Source: Bacteroidales bacterium
GTDB lineage: Bacteria > Bacteroidota > Bacteroidia > Bacteroidales > UBA932
Assembly (NCBI GenBank): GCA_017651225.1
Contig: JAGCDF010000010.1
Coordinates: forward strand, 1 to 64,000
Direction of reading: 5' to 3'
DNA length: 64,000 bases
Shown: positions 17,945 through 27,254 of the stretch, piece after piece
How the letters are laid out: each line of letters opens with the position of its first letter
Position numbering within the stretch: position 1 is the first letter of the stretch
Notes under the pieces: model-generated
The model's database searches: none
The model's input: the letters and a program-made list of their open reading frames with translations, nothing else
What the model was told of the DNA's origin: nothing
Position numbers and translations under genes: made by a program

Positions 17945-17975
17945 AAGCCCGGCTGTTTGGCCGGGCTTTCTTTTT
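17945..17975 (+). terminator. Bidirectional terminator between hflX and sdhB
   Basis: Stem AAGCCCGGC / GCCGGGCTT (17945-17953 with 17960-17968). There is a T tract on the plus strand and A residues on the other side, so it can serve both converging genes. Confidence 0.8.
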
Positions 17976-18753
17976 AGTCAGAGAACTTTGCCTTGAGGAA
18001 CTCGCGGTTCAGGCGGGCGATGTGCGACACGCTGATACCCTTCGGGCACTCCAGCTCGCAGGCGCGCGTGTTGGTGCAGTTGCCGAAGCCGAGTTCGTCC
18101 ATCTTGGCGACCATCGCCTTGGCGCGGCGCTTGGCTTCCGGACGGCCCTGCGGAAGCAGGGCGAGGGAGCTGACGCGGGCCGCGACGAAGAGCATCGCAG
18201 AGCCGTTCTTACAGGTGGCTACGCAGGCGCCACAGCCCACGCAGGCCGCTGCGTCCATGCTTTCCTCAGCGCGATCGTGCGAAATCAGGATGTTGTTGGC
18301 ATCCTGCGCAGCACCGGTGCGCACGGAGATGAAGCCGCCAGCCTGGAGGATCTTGTCGAAGGCGCTACGGTCCACGACGAGGTCCTTGATGATCGGGAAA
18401 CCGGCGCTCCGCCAGGGCTCCACCGTGATGGTCGCGCCGTTCTTGAAGTGGCGCATGAAGAGCTGGCAGGTGGTCACATGGTCGTCCGGACCGTGTGCAC
18501 GGCCGTCGATATACAGGCCACAGGCGCCGCAGATGCCTTCGCGGCAGTCGTGATCGAAGGAAACGGGGCCGCTGCTCTGACAGCCACGCTCCACGGCCAC
18601 AGGATCGCAACCCTCACGGATCAGCTGCTCGTTCAGGATATCGAGCATTTCCAGGAAGGAAGCATCCTCTTCGATGCCGGAAATATGGTAGGTCTCGAAA
18701 TGACCCGGGGTCTTGGCGTTCTTCTGACGCCATATTTTCAGATTGAATTCCAT
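17974..18753 (-). CDS. sdhB: Succinate dehydrogenase/fumarate reductase iron-sulfur subunit
   Basis: Electron-transfer subunit with [2Fe-2S], [4Fe-4S] and [3Fe-4S] clusters; 259 residues. The plant-ferredoxin part has [16 protein letters not shown] and a later CQLF. The C-terminal clusters use [15 protein letters not shown] and [14 protein letters not shown]. Just before the first cluster there is an insertion of roughly 12 residues containing two extra cysteines ([17 protein letters not shown]), not in the Bacteroides sequences I recall. sdhA lies 5 bases upstream. No cytochrome b anchor gene is adjacent. Confidence 0.93.
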   Translation of the reverse strand: MEFNLKIWRQKNAKTPGHFETYHISGIEEDASFLEMLDILNEQLIREGCDPVAVERGCQSSGPVSFDHDCREGICGACGLYIDGRAHGPDDHVTTCQLFMRHFKNGATITVEPWRSAGFPIIKDLVVDRSAFDKILQAGGFISVRTGAAQDANNILISHDRAEESMDAAACVGCGACVATCKNGSAMLFVAARVSSLALLPQGRPEAKRRAKAMVAKMDELGFGNCTNTRACELECPKGISVSHIARLNREFLKAKFSD

Positions 18754-18758
18754 CTCGC

Positions 18759-20705
18759 TTAGTCTTTGTAATTTCTCGTTTTCACCTCGATAAACTCATA
18801 CTTGAGCGGCTCCTTGTGGAGTTCGGGCTCCTTGTCTTCACCCTTGTACTCCCAGGCGGAGACATACATGAAGTTGGCGTCGTCGCGCTTGGCCTCACCC
18901 TCCTCGGTCTGGCTCTCCACACGGAAGTGGCCGCCGCAGGACTCTGTGCGGTTCAGGGCGTCGCGCGCCATCAGCTCGCCGATATCGAAGAAGTCCTCCA
19001 GACGAAGCGCTTTCTCGAGCTCCTGGTTGAATTCAAACTGCGATCCGGGCACATTGACATTCTCATAGAATTCCTTCTTGAGGGCCTTGATTTCGGTAAT
19101 GGCCTTCTTCAGGCCGGCCTCATCGCGGGCCATACCCACGTTGTCCCACATGATGTTGCCGAGACGCTTGTGGATGGAATCCACGGTCTCCTTACCCTTG
19201 ATGGCGAAGAGGCGGTCGATACGGGCCTGGACGGCCTTTTCAGCCTCGTCGAATTCCTTCGTATTGACGTCCGTCTTGGGCTCGGCGAACTTGTAGGAGA
19301 GGTAGTCGCCGATCGTGACGGGCAGCACGAAATAACCGTCCGCCAGGCCCTGCATCAGCGCAGATGCGCCGAGGCGGTTGCCGCCGTGGTCGGAGAAGTT
19401 GGCCTCGCCGATGGCGTAGAGGCCCGGAATCGTGGTCTGCAGGTCATAGTCGACCCAGATACCACCCATGGTGTAGTGGATGGCCGGATAGATCATCATC
19501 GGCTCCTCCCAAGGGGAGCTGGCGGTGATCTTCTCATACATGTCGAAGAGGTTGCCGTAGCGCTCCGCCACACGCTTGTGGCCCAGGCGCTGGATGGCAT
19601 CCGCGAAATCGAGGAACACGGCCTTGCCCGTCTCATTCACGCCGAAACCGGCGTCGCAACGCTCCTTGGCGGCGCGGGAAGCGACGTCGCGCGGCACGAG
19701 GTTACCGAAGGCCGGGTAACGGCGCTCCAGGTAATAATCGCGGTCCGCCTCAGGGATCTGGGAGGCCTTGATTTCGTGCTTGCGAAGCTTCTCAACATCC
19801 TCTTTCTTCTTCGGTACCCAGATACGGCCGTCATTACGCAGGGACTCGGACATCAGGGTCAGTTTGCACTGCTGGTCGCCGTGGACCGGGATACAGGTAG
19901 GGTGGATCTGCGCGAAGCAGGGATTTCCAAAGAAAGCACCCTTGCGGTAGCACTGCATGGCAGCGGAACCGTTGCTGTTCATGGCATTCGTGGACAGGAA
20001 ATAGGTGTTGCCATAGCCACCCGTCGCAATCACGACGGCGTGGGCGCCAAAGCGCTCCAGCTGACCGGTCACGAGGTTGCGGGCGATAATACCCTTGGCC
20101 TGACCGTTCACAACCACGAGGTCGAGCATCTCATGACGGGGATATGCTTTCACGCTGCCGTTCGCAATCTCCTTGTTCAGGGAAGCGTAGGCACCCAGCA
20201 GGAGCTGCTGGCCGGTTTGACCGCGGGCGTAGAAAGTACGGCTTACCTGCACGCCACCGAAGGAACGGTTGGCCAGATATCCGCCGTATTCACGGGCAAA
20301 AGGAATACCCTGCGCCACGCACTGGTCGATGATGGAGGCGCTCACCTCAGCCAAACGATAGACATTGGCTTCGCGGGCGCGGTAGTCACCACCCTTGATC
20401 GTGTCATAGAACAGACGATAGACGGAATCGTTGTCGTTCTGATAGTTCTTCGCAGCATTGATACCACCCTGCGCGGCGATGGAGTGTGCGCGGCGCGGGG
20501 TGTCACTGATGCAGAAAATCTTGACATTGTAGCCCAGTTCGCCGAGGGAAGCGGCTGCGGATGCGCCACCCAGACCGGTACCGACCACGATGATCTCAAG
20601 TTTTCTCTTGTTGTTCGGACTCACCAGACGGATTTCCGACTTGCGCCGGGTCCATTTGCTTTCAAGCGGTCCTGCAGGAATTTTGGAATTTAACTTGTCA
20701 GACAT
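18759..20705 (-). CDS. sdhA: Succinate dehydrogenase/fumarate reductase flavoprotein subunit
   Basis: Catalytic FAD subunit, 648 residues from the ATG at 20703-20705. FAD motif [34 protein letters not shown] with the flavinylation-type histidine region; HPTCIP; and the active-site stretch [20 protein letters not shown], then [17 protein letters not shown]. In Bacteroidetes this enzyme usually runs as fumarate reductase in anaerobic respiration (inference). The usual upstream cytochrome b gene is missing: ruvB ends 29 bases upstream instead. Confidence 0.95.
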   Translation of the reverse strand: MSDKLNSKIPAGPLESKWTRRKSEIRLVSPNNKRKLEIIVVGTGLGGASAAASLGELGYNVKIFCISDTPRRAHSIAAQGGINAAKNYQNDNDSVYRLFYDTIKGGDYRAREANVYRLAEVSASIIDQCVAQGIPFAREYGGYLANRSFGGVQVSRTFYARGQTGQQLLLGAYASLNKEIANGSVKAYPRHEMLDLVVVNGQAKGIIARNLVTGQLERFGAHAVVIATGGYGNTYFLSTNAMNSNGSAAMQCYRKGAFFGNPCFAQIHPTCIPVHGDQQCKLTLMSESLRNDGRIWVPKKKEDVEKLRKHEIKASQIPEADRDYYLERRYPAFGNLVPRDVASRAAKERCDAGFGVNETGKAVFLDFADAIQRLGHKRVAERYGNLFDMYEKITASSPWEEPMMIYPAIHYTMGGIWVDYDLQTTIPGLYAIGEANFSDHGGNRLGASALMQGLADGYFVLPVTIGDYLSYKFAEPKTDVNTKEFDEAEKAVQARIDRLFAIKGKETVDSIHKRLGNIMWDNVGMARDEAGLKKAITEIKALKKEFYENVNVPGSQFEFNQELEKALRLEDFFDIGELMARDALNRTESCGGHFRVESQTEEGEAKRDDANFMYVSAWEYKGEDKEPELHKEPLKYEFIEVKTRNYKD

Positions 20706-20734
20706 TGTTAGGTGTTTATATATTGTTTCTTTGC

Positions 20735-21754
20735 TCAAAAAAGCGTGTTGGCGTTGTTCTGATAGGGATCCAGCCCCATGTGTTTATAGGAAAGCTCCGT
20801 CGCCACGCGGCCGCGCTGCGTCCGGACGATGAATCCTTCCTTGATCAAGAAAGGCTCATACACTTCCTCGTAAGTACCCTGATCCTCTCCGATGGCCGTC
20901 GCGAGGGTATTGGCGCCGACCGGGCCACCCTTGAACGTGGAGATGATCGTGCGGAGGATCTTGTTGTCGATGGAATCTAGTCCCCGCTTGTCTATATTCA
21001 GTTTATCGAGCGCATAACGCGCAATCTTCAGGTCGATGTGGCCGTCTCCCATCACCTGCGCGAAGTCACGCACGCGACGGAGCAGGGAATTGGCGATACG
21101 CGGTGTGCCACGGCTGCGAAGGGCGATCTCCTGCGCCGCTTCCGGCTCTATTTCCACTTTCAGGATCCCGGCGCTGCGCTTGACGATCTTGACCAGATCT
21201 TCAGTATCGTAGTATTCCAGCCCTTCGGTGATGCCGAAACGGGCGCGGAGCGGTGCCGTCAGCAGGCCGGCGCGCGTCGTGGCGCCCACCAGCGTGAAAG
21301 GATTGAGGGATATCCGCACCGAACGGGCACCCGGACCCTTGTCGATCATGATATCGATCACGAAATCCTCCATGGCCGAGTAGAGGTATTCCTCCACCTC
21401 CGGGGCCAGGCGGTGAATTTCATCGATAAAAAGGACGTCGCCCGTCTCCAGGGAAGTCAGCAGACCGGCCAGGTCGCCGGGACGGTCCAGGACGGGACCG
21501 GAAGTAATTTTCATGTTGACTCCCATCTCATTGGCGATGATGTGCGCCAGGGTGGTCTTTCCCAGGCCCGGAGGGCCGTGGAAAAGAGTGTGGTCCAACG
21601 ACTCTCCGCGCATTTTGGCTGCCTGGATATAGACGCGCAGACGGGATACGATTTCTCCCTGTCCGGTGAAATCTTCCAGCTCCTGGGGCCGGATAATTCC
21701 GTCCAATTCCTTATCTTTGCAGTCGTTTGCGTTATGAGGGTCGAATTCCTGCAT
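20735..21754 (-). CDS. ruvB: Holliday junction DNA helicase RuvB
   Basis: AAA+ motor of branch migration, 339 residues from ATG 21752-21754. Walker [17 protein letters not shown], Walker B FIDEIHRL, sensor [18 protein letters not shown], and C-terminal winged helix with [17 protein letters not shown]. An upstream TTG at 21781 would overlap the -7 element and is rejected as a start. sdhA and sdhB follow on the same strand. Confidence 0.96.
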   Translation of the reverse strand: MQEFDPHNANDCKDKELDGIIRPQELEDFTGQGEIVSRLRVYIQAAKMRGESLDHTLFHGPPGLGKTTLAHIIANEMGVNMKITSGPVLDRPGDLAGLLTSLETGDVLFIDEIHRLAPEVEEYLYSAMEDFVIDIMIDKGPGARSVRISLNPFTLVGATTRAGLLTAPLRARFGITEGLEYYDTEDLVKIVKRSAGILKVEIEPEAAQEIALRSRGTPRIANSLLRRVRDFAQVMGDGHIDLKIARYALDKLNIDKRGLDSIDNKILRTIISTFKGGPVGANTLATAIGEDQGTYEEVYEPFLIKEGFIVRTQRGRVATELSYKHMGLDPYQNNANTLF

Positions 21755-21778
21755 GCGAGGGGCTTGACTTTTAGAATA

Positions 21779-21786
21779 CAAATATA
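21779..21786 (-). promoter_or_regulatory. -7 element (TATATTTG) of ruvB
   Basis: Exact TAnnTTTG on the minus strand, 24 bases before the ruvB ATG, at the edge of the AT-rich intergenic region. Confidence 0.6.
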
Positions 21787-22022
21787 CTTCTTTTATTTTG
21801 AAAATCTGTTATTTCTTTTTGGGTTGTTGAAATGTTGATAACTCAATCAAGTGATTATTTATCAAATTTTTAAAATAAGAGAGGAGCGTTAAAAAGTCTG
21901 TTGATTTTCTGTGTGCGCCGTTGTTGATAACGGTCCGGTATATTTTATCCACAGAAAAAATCCGGCGGTAAACAGGATTTCAACATACTTTTCAACCGAT
22001 TTTTTACATAGCATGTTGATAA
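21780..22022. other. AT-rich intergenic region with DnaA-box cluster (candidate oriC)
   Basis: The largest gap in the window and strikingly AT-rich against 60% GC surroundings. It holds one perfect DnaA box, TTATCCACA (21945-21953), and three copies of TGTTGATAA, the reverse complement of the one-mismatch box TTATCAACA (21833-21841, 21922-21930, 22014-22022). Weaker relatives are TGTTGAAAT (21825-21833) and TTTCAACAT (21978-21986). An AT-only-like run at 21852-21881 could be the unwinding element. ruvB leaves leftward and mfd rightward. The last box overlaps the mfd start codon. It could instead be DnaA-responsive control of mfd. Confidence 0.5.
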
Positions 22023-25000
22023 GTTCAAAATCCACTGAACTCCTTCGTGACAGAATAAAAACCTCGCGGGAAGTATTCTGTCGCGGGCTGTTTTTGTCCG
22101 CCCGCTGGTTTGTCCTTTCCCAGACAGTTCAGAAGGGGATGCAGATCGTCGTCCTGCCGAACCGGGAAGCGGCTGAATACTGCGCGGCGGACGTGTATCA
22201 TCTCATCGAAGGGGACCGGGTATTCTTCCTTCCCGAGTCGGGAAAAAGCGTGGAGCGGAGCAACTATAAATCCTCGCTCGGAGTCCAGCGCACCTCTGCC
22301 ATCGGGAAGATATTGTCTTACGGAGATGCTGACTTGCTGGTCATCGTCACGTATCCGGAGGCGCTGTCGGAAGAAATTCCGGCCACCCAGGCCATCCAGG
22401 AGGCGGTTTTCAAGATAGAAAAGGGGCAGGAAATCTCCCATGACGAGATTATCAAAACCTTGGTCGGGAAAGGATTTGAAAAGGTGGATTTCGTTTCCGC
22501 GCCGGGTCAGTACGCGATCCGCGGGTCTATCGTCGATATCTTCTCTTATTCAGAGAATTACCCCTACCGCATCTCCTTCTGGGGCGATGAAATCGAGCAG
22601 ATTCATTCCTTCGACTGCAACACGCAGCTGTCCCGCGAGCAGGTGGAAAAAGCGGAAATCGTATCCGACGTCGTGGGCGGCGGAGAAGTGCAGGGGCAGC
22701 CGCTGACGGACATTTTCCCGAAGGACAGCCTCATCTGGCTGGACTCTTCGGATATGTATCACAAGCAAGCCTTTTTCCAGGCGCTGAAGCCGTTCAAAAG
22801 CGTATTTCTGGATCCGCCGCTGGCCTACGAAGGAGATGATTTCGTCTGGTTCAAGATTTCCCCGCAACCGTCATTCAACAAGAACTTCGAGCTCCTTACG
22901 GAGGATATTCGCAGCCACCTGGAAAACAACTATCAGGTCTATATCTACGGCGAGAAAGAGCAGCAGCTGGAGCGCATCCGCTCCATCCTGGTCCAGAACG
23001 GCGGTCTGCAGCCCAAGTTTGTGAGCGGCAAGAACATCCACAACGGATTCATCGACGCACAGGACAAGGTCTGCTGCTACTCCGACCACGAAATCTTCGA
23101 CCGATTCCACCGCGTGAACCTGCGGCGCACGGTCGAGAAGAGCGAGCAGCTGACAGTCAACGACCTGAATTCCTTCAATATCGGCGACTACGTCGTGCAC
23201 ATCGACCACGGCGTGGGCGTGTTCGGCGGCCTGGTGCGACTGCGCGACGACTTCGGGCGCATGCGCGAAGTGGTGAAGATCACCTACAAGGACGGCGACG
23301 TGGTGTTCGTATCGGTGCACGCGCTGCACAAAATTTCCCGTTTCCGCTCCAAGGACGGCGAAGCGCCGCGCATCAACAAGCTGGGTTCCAAGTCCTGGAT
23401 CACGCTGAAATACAACGCAAAATCCAAGGTCAAGGATATCGCCAAGGATCTCATTCAACTCTATGCCAAACGGCGCGCGTCCAAAGGCTTCGCCTTCTCG
23501 CCGGACACCTACCTGCAGGAAGAGTTGGAATCCTCCTTTATGTACGAGGACACGCCCGATCAGGAGACGGCCACCGCCGCCGTGAAGCGGGACATGGAAG
23601 ACACTTGCCCGATGGACCGCCTCATCTGCGGCGACGTCGGCTTCGGTAAGACGGAAATCGCCGTCCGGGCTGCCTTCAAAGCCGCTTGCGACAGCAAGCA
23701 GGTGGCCGTCCTCGTGCCGACGACCATTCTGGCCCTGCAGCATTTCAATACCTTCAAGCAGCGCCTGCAGAACCTGCCCTGCAACATCGATTATGTCAGC
23801 CGCCTGCGGACGGCCAAAGAAATCAGCGACATCAAAAAGCGCCTGGCCGCCGGCCAGATCGACATCCTGATCGGCACGCACAAGATCCTCGGCCAGGATT
23901 TCCAGTTCAAGGACCTGGGCCTGCTGATCATCGACGAAGAGCAGAAATTCGGCGTGGCCGCGAAGGAGAAACTCCGCTCCTTCAAGGCGTCCGTGGACAC
24001 GCTCACGCTGACGGCGACCCCGATTCCGCGCACGCTGCAGTTCTCCCTGCTGGGCGCGCGCGACCTGAGCATCATCAACACCCCGCCGCCCAACCGCATC
24101 CCCGTTCAGACGGAGATTATCCTCTTCGACGAGAAGGAAATCCGGAGCATCATCAACTACGAACTCAACCGGGGCGGCCAGGTCTTCTTCCTGCACAACA
24201 AGGTGGAGGAACTCCCCGCCATCTACGACATCCTACACCGCCTGATTCCGGATATGAAAATCTGTGTCGCGCACGGGCAGATGGAATCCAAGGAGTTGGA
24301 AAACAAGATGTTGGATTTCATCCGCGGGGACTACGACATGATGCTCTGCACCACGCTGATCGAGAACGGCCTGGACATCCCGAACGCCAACACCATCCTG
24401 ATCAACCAGGCGCAGAACTTCGGCCTGAGCGACCTGCACCAATTGCGCGGCCGCGTGGGACGTTCCAACAAGAAGGCCTTCTGCTACCTGATCGTCCCGC
24501 CGCTGATCAGCATCAGCGACGACGCGCGCCGGCGCCTCAAGGCCATCGAGGAATTCTCCGACCTGGGCAGCGGCTTCAACATCGCGATGCAGGACCTCGA
24601 CATCCGCGGCGCCGGCAACCTGCTGGGCGCGGAGCAGAGCGGCTTCATCATGGACATGGGCTTCGAGACCTACCAGAAAATCCTCGCGGAAGCGATGGAG
24701 GAACTGGGCGTCGAAGCGGGCATCATCCCGAAGAACGACCGCGGTAAGTTCGTGACGGACTGCACGGTAGAGACCGACCAGCCGGCGATGATCCCCGACG
24801 ATTACATCGACGTCACGGCGGAGAAAATCCGCATTTACCGGACCATCGACGCCATGTCCTCGGACAAGGAAATCGACCGTTTCGCCACCCAGCTGGCCGA
24901 CCGCTTCGGCGAGTTCCCCGCCGAAATCGGTAACCTCTTCGAGGTGGTCAAGATCCGCAACCTCGGCGCGCGGCTGGGCTTCGAAAAAGTCATCGTCAAG

Positions 25001-25198
25001 AACGGACTGCTGATCGCCTTCTTCATCGCGAACCAGATGTCCCCGTACTACAAGTCGGACACCTTCGCGACCATCCTGCAGCGGGCGTCGGAATCGCCGC
25101 GCTACGAGCTCAAGCAGGCGGAGAGCAAGCTCAAAATCGTGGTACGGGGCGTACCTTCGCTCAAAGACGCCCATACCCTTTTAAGTAAATTGCGATAA
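22013..25198 (+). CDS. mfd: Transcription-repair coupling factor
   Basis: ATP-dependent DNA translocase that removes stalled RNA polymerase and recruits UvrA; 1061 residues from ATG 22013. An upstream in-frame GTG at 21911 would put 34 extra residues through the DnaA-box region and is less likely. The N-terminal UvrB-like module is followed by the RNA polymerase-interaction domain (IGDYVVHIDHGVGVF). Translocase motifs are GDVGFGKTEIAVRAAF, IDEEQKFGV, LTATPIPRTLQ and QLRGRVGRS. A TRCF domain is at the C-terminus. It is somewhat shorter than the E. coli protein (1148). Confidence 0.95.
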   Translation: MLISSKSTELLRDRIKTSREVFCRGLFLSARWFVLSQTVQKGMQIVVLPNREAAEYCAADVYHLIEGDRVFFLPESGKSVERSNYKSSLGVQRTSAIGKILSYGDADLLVIVTYPEALSEEIPATQAIQEAVFKIEKGQEISHDEIIKTLVGKGFEKVDFVSAPGQYAIRGSIVDIFSYSENYPYRISFWGDEIEQIHSFDCNTQLSREQVEKAEIVSDVVGGGEVQGQPLTDIFPKDSLIWLDSSDMYHKQAFFQALKPFKSVFLDPPLAYEGDDFVWFKISPQPSFNKNFELLTEDIRSHLENNYQVYIYGEKEQQLERIRSILVQNGGLQPKFVSGKNIHNGFIDAQDKVCCYSDHEIFDRFHRVNLRRTVEKSEQLTVNDLNSFNIGDYVVHIDHGVGVFGGLVRLRDDFGRMREVVKITYKDGDVVFVSVHALHKISRFRSKDGEAPRINKLGSKSWITLKYNAKSKVKDIAKDLIQLYAKRRASKGFAFSPDTYLQEELESSFMYEDTPDQETATAAVKRDMEDTCPMDRLICGDVGFGKTEIAVRAAFKAACDSKQVAVLVPTTILALQHFNTFKQRLQNLPCNIDYVSRLRTAKEISDIKKRLAAGQIDILIGTHKILGQDFQFKDLGLLIIDEEQKFGVAAKEKLRSFKASVDTLTLTATPIPRTLQFSLLGARDLSIINTPPPNRIPVQTEIILFDEKEIRSIINYELNRGGQVFFLHNKVEELPAIYDILHRLIPDMKICVAHGQMESKELENKMLDFIRGDYDMMLCTTLIENGLDIPNANTILINQAQNFGLSDLHQLRGRVGRSNKKAFCYLIVPPLISISDDARRRLKAIEEFSDLGSGFNIAMQDLDIRGAGNLLGAEQSGFIMDMGFETYQKILAEAMEELGVEAGIIPKNDRGKFVTDCTVETDQPAMIPDDYIDVTAEKIRIYRTIDAMSSDKEIDRFATQLADRFGEFPAEIGNLFEVVKIRNLGARLGFEKVIVKNGLLIAFFIANQMSPYYKSDTFATILQRASESPRYELKQAESKLKIVVRGVPSLKDAHTLLSKLR

Positions 25199-25204
25199 AA
25201 TGCT

Positions 25205-25212
25205 TATATTTG
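25205..25212 (+). promoter_or_regulatory. -7 element (TATATTTG) of coaX
   Basis: Exact TAnnTTTG, 7 bases before the coaX ATG at 25220 and just after the mfd stop. Confidence 0.6.
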
Positions 25213-25219
25213 CCCGGAT

Positions 25220-25948
25220 ATGGCAAATCTTCTGGTAGAAGCTGGCAATACGGCGCTGAAAGCGGCCTGGGCCGAGGGAACCACTCTCGGCAAGACCTTC
25301 CGGTACCAGGGTGAGAAGATGATGGATTATCTGCTCTCGCTGCTGGACAAGGAGCGCCCGGAGGTGCTGACGGTGGCGTCCGCGATGGGCGTTACGCCGG
25401 AAGAAGAAGCCCTTCTGCGTCCGCGCTGCGGGCATTTGCTGATCCTGGACCGTTCGCACACGGACCTGCTGCTCCGGCAGGATTTCCCGGAGTACCTGTC
25501 CTACGACCGCGCCGCGGAGCTGGTGGCCGCCGCCTTCCTGTTCCGGGGCAAGCCCGTGACCGTGTTCGACTTCGGCACCACGCTGACGGTGGATTTCCTC
25601 AGCCGCGAAGGCCGCTACCTGGGCGGCAACGTGTCGCCGGGCTGCCGGACGCGTTTCAAGGCGCTGGAACGCTATTCCAAGTCGCTTCCGCTGGTGGACA
25701 CGCCCGAAAAAATCCTCCCGGAAGGGAAGTCGCTCCAGGGCTCGATCGAGTCCGGCGTCATTTCGGGCATAATGTTTGAAATTGAAGGCTACATCAGGCT
25801 CCGACCGGAAAATATCATTATTTTCACCGGTGGGGATGCAATTTATTTTGCCAAGAAGATGAAAAACTCGATATTTGCAGTTTGCAATCTGGTTTTGATG
25901 GGCCTGGCTTTGATAACCGATGATTATGTCAAGAAGAATCTTACATAG
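25220..25948 (+). CDS. coaX: Type III pantothenate kinase
   Basis: First step of coenzyme A synthesis; 242 residues, normal for the family. ASKHA-fold motifs: EAGNT at residues 7-11, YDRAAELVAAAF, FDFGTTLTVDF, GGNVSPGCRTRFKAL, and a C-terminal FTGGDA. The first motif normally reads D-x-GNT; here the aspartate is glutamate (Glu7). It heads a run of envelope genes (OMP, TPR, lptC, ppiD), and the OMP gene begins inside its last 29 bases. Confidence 0.9.
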   Translation: MANLLVEAGNTALKAAWAEGTTLGKTFRYQGEKMMDYLLSLLDKERPEVLTVASAMGVTPEEEALLRPRCGHLLILDRSHTDLLLRQDFPEYLSYDRAAELVAAAFLFRGKPVTVFDFGTTLTVDFLSREGRYLGGNVSPGCRTRFKALERYSKSLPLVDTPEKILPEGKSLQGSIESGVISGIMFEIEGYIRLRPENIIIFTGGDAIYFAKKMKNSIFAVCNLVLMGLALITDDYVKKNLT

Positions 25949-27236
25949 CGCTATCCTGACCGTCCTGCTGGCGGCGGGCGCGGCATTCTCCGCGTCCGGC
26001 CAGACGACGGGTACCTACACGCCGTACTCCATCTACGGAGTCGGTGATCTGGCCCAGCCCGGCTCCGCCTACAGCAAGACGATGGGCGGCACGGGCGTGG
26101 CCCTGCGCAACAACCGTTTCCTGAACCTGATCAATCCCGCCGCCGTCACGGCGCGCGACAGCTTGGCCTTCATGGCCGACTTCTCGCTATACAACGACAA
26201 CAAGCTGTTCCAGCAGGCCGGCGTCAAGTCTGCCAGCAACACCTTCAATATCAACGATCTGGCGATGTCCTTCCCGATCTGGCGCAAGTCCGCCATGATG
26301 GTGGGCATCATGCCGTACAGCGACACGGGTTTCGGCTACAGCTTCAACTACACCGACCCGCAACTGATCGGCCAGACCGGCAACATCACCTACTCCGCCA
26401 CCGGCGCGGGCAGCCTCTACAAGGCGTTCGCCGCCGCAGGCGTGACGTTCTTCAAGCACCTGTCCCTCGGCGTGCAGTGGAACTACTACTTCGGCAAGAT
26501 CGACAAGGTGTATTCGACGACGTTCAACGACGCCTCCTACAACGGCGTTCTGAACGGCACTACGGGCATCATCACGGGCAACGGCTTCAAGTTCGGCGTC
26601 CAGTATGAGCAGCCCCTCGGCACCAAGCACGCCCTCACGGTCGGCGCGACCTACTCCCTGCCTGTGAAGCTGAGAGGCACGATGGAGTCCTACCGCTACT
26701 CCGCCGGCAGCGCCGTGTCCGACACGCTCTACTACAAGATGGATAATCTCGGTGTGGACAGCAAGGTGGAGATCCCGAGCGAACTCGCGGTCGGCATCTC
26801 CTTCCAGGAGCGCGGCCGCTGGGTGGTCACGTTCGACTATTCCCGCTCCGACTGGCGCACAAGCGGCCTGGACGGCGCCCGCGGCTTCACCGCGAGCAGC
26901 CTCTTCGCCTCCTCCGTGGCGCAGACCTTCCGCGCGGGTTTCGAGATCGTTCCGAACCGAAACGACATCCGTTACTATTTCAACCACGTGGCCTATCGCG
27001 TGGGCGCCTATCATAAAAAGGAATACTTTTTGCTGAACGGTAAGGAAGTAGCCTCCACCGGCATCACCCTGGGCGTGACCCTGCCGATCGTGAACAACTA
27101 CAACGGCTTCACCATCGGCGTCGACCTGGGCCAGCGCGGAGCCCTGAGCGGGGAGATGATCCGCGAGCGCTACGTCAACATTTCGATCGGCTTCAACCTC
27201 TTTGACATCTGGTTCCGTAAACCTCAATACGAATAA
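25920..27236 (+). CDS. Putative outer-membrane beta-barrel protein
   Basis: A 438-residue protein with a signal peptide (cleavage near SASGQ). The mature part is rich in alternating aromatic/polar strands such as YTPYSIYGVGDL, SLGVQWNYYFGKID and FKFGVQYEQPLGTKHALTVGATYSL, and ends NISIGFNLFDIWF, consistent with an outer-membrane barrel resembling transport-type FadL/PorV-like proteins. I do not recognise an exact family. The conserved-looking neighbourhood coaX-OMP-TPR-lptC-ppiD suggests an envelope role. The start overlaps coaX by 29 bases; ATG 25926 is an alternative. Confidence 0.75.
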   Translation: MIMSRRILHSAILTVLLAAGAAFSASGQTTGTYTPYSIYGVGDLAQPGSAYSKTMGGTGVALRNNRFLNLINPAAVTARDSLAFMADFSLYNDNKLFQQAGVKSASNTFNINDLAMSFPIWRKSAMMVGIMPYSDTGFGYSFNYTDPQLIGQTGNITYSATGAGSLYKAFAAAGVTFFKHLSLGVQWNYYFGKIDKVYSTTFNDASYNGVLNGTTGIITGNGFKFGVQYEQPLGTKHALTVGATYSLPVKLRGTMESYRYSAGSAVSDTLYYKMDNLGVDSKVEIPSELAVGISFQERGRWVVTFDYSRSDWRTSGLDGARGFTASSLFASSVAQTFRAGFEIVPNRNDIRYYFNHVAYRVGAYHKKEYFLLNGKEVASTGITLGVTLPIVNNYNGFTIGVDLGQRGALSGEMIRERYVNISIGFNLFDIWFRKPQYE

Positions 27237-27254
27237 CAATAAAACTATCGCGAT

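Noticed and set aside
21911..22012. GTG-initiated 34-residue extension of Mfd
   Set aside because: It would run through the AT-rich DnaA-box region, and the extra residues resemble no Mfd N-terminus; ATG 22013 gives a family-like start.
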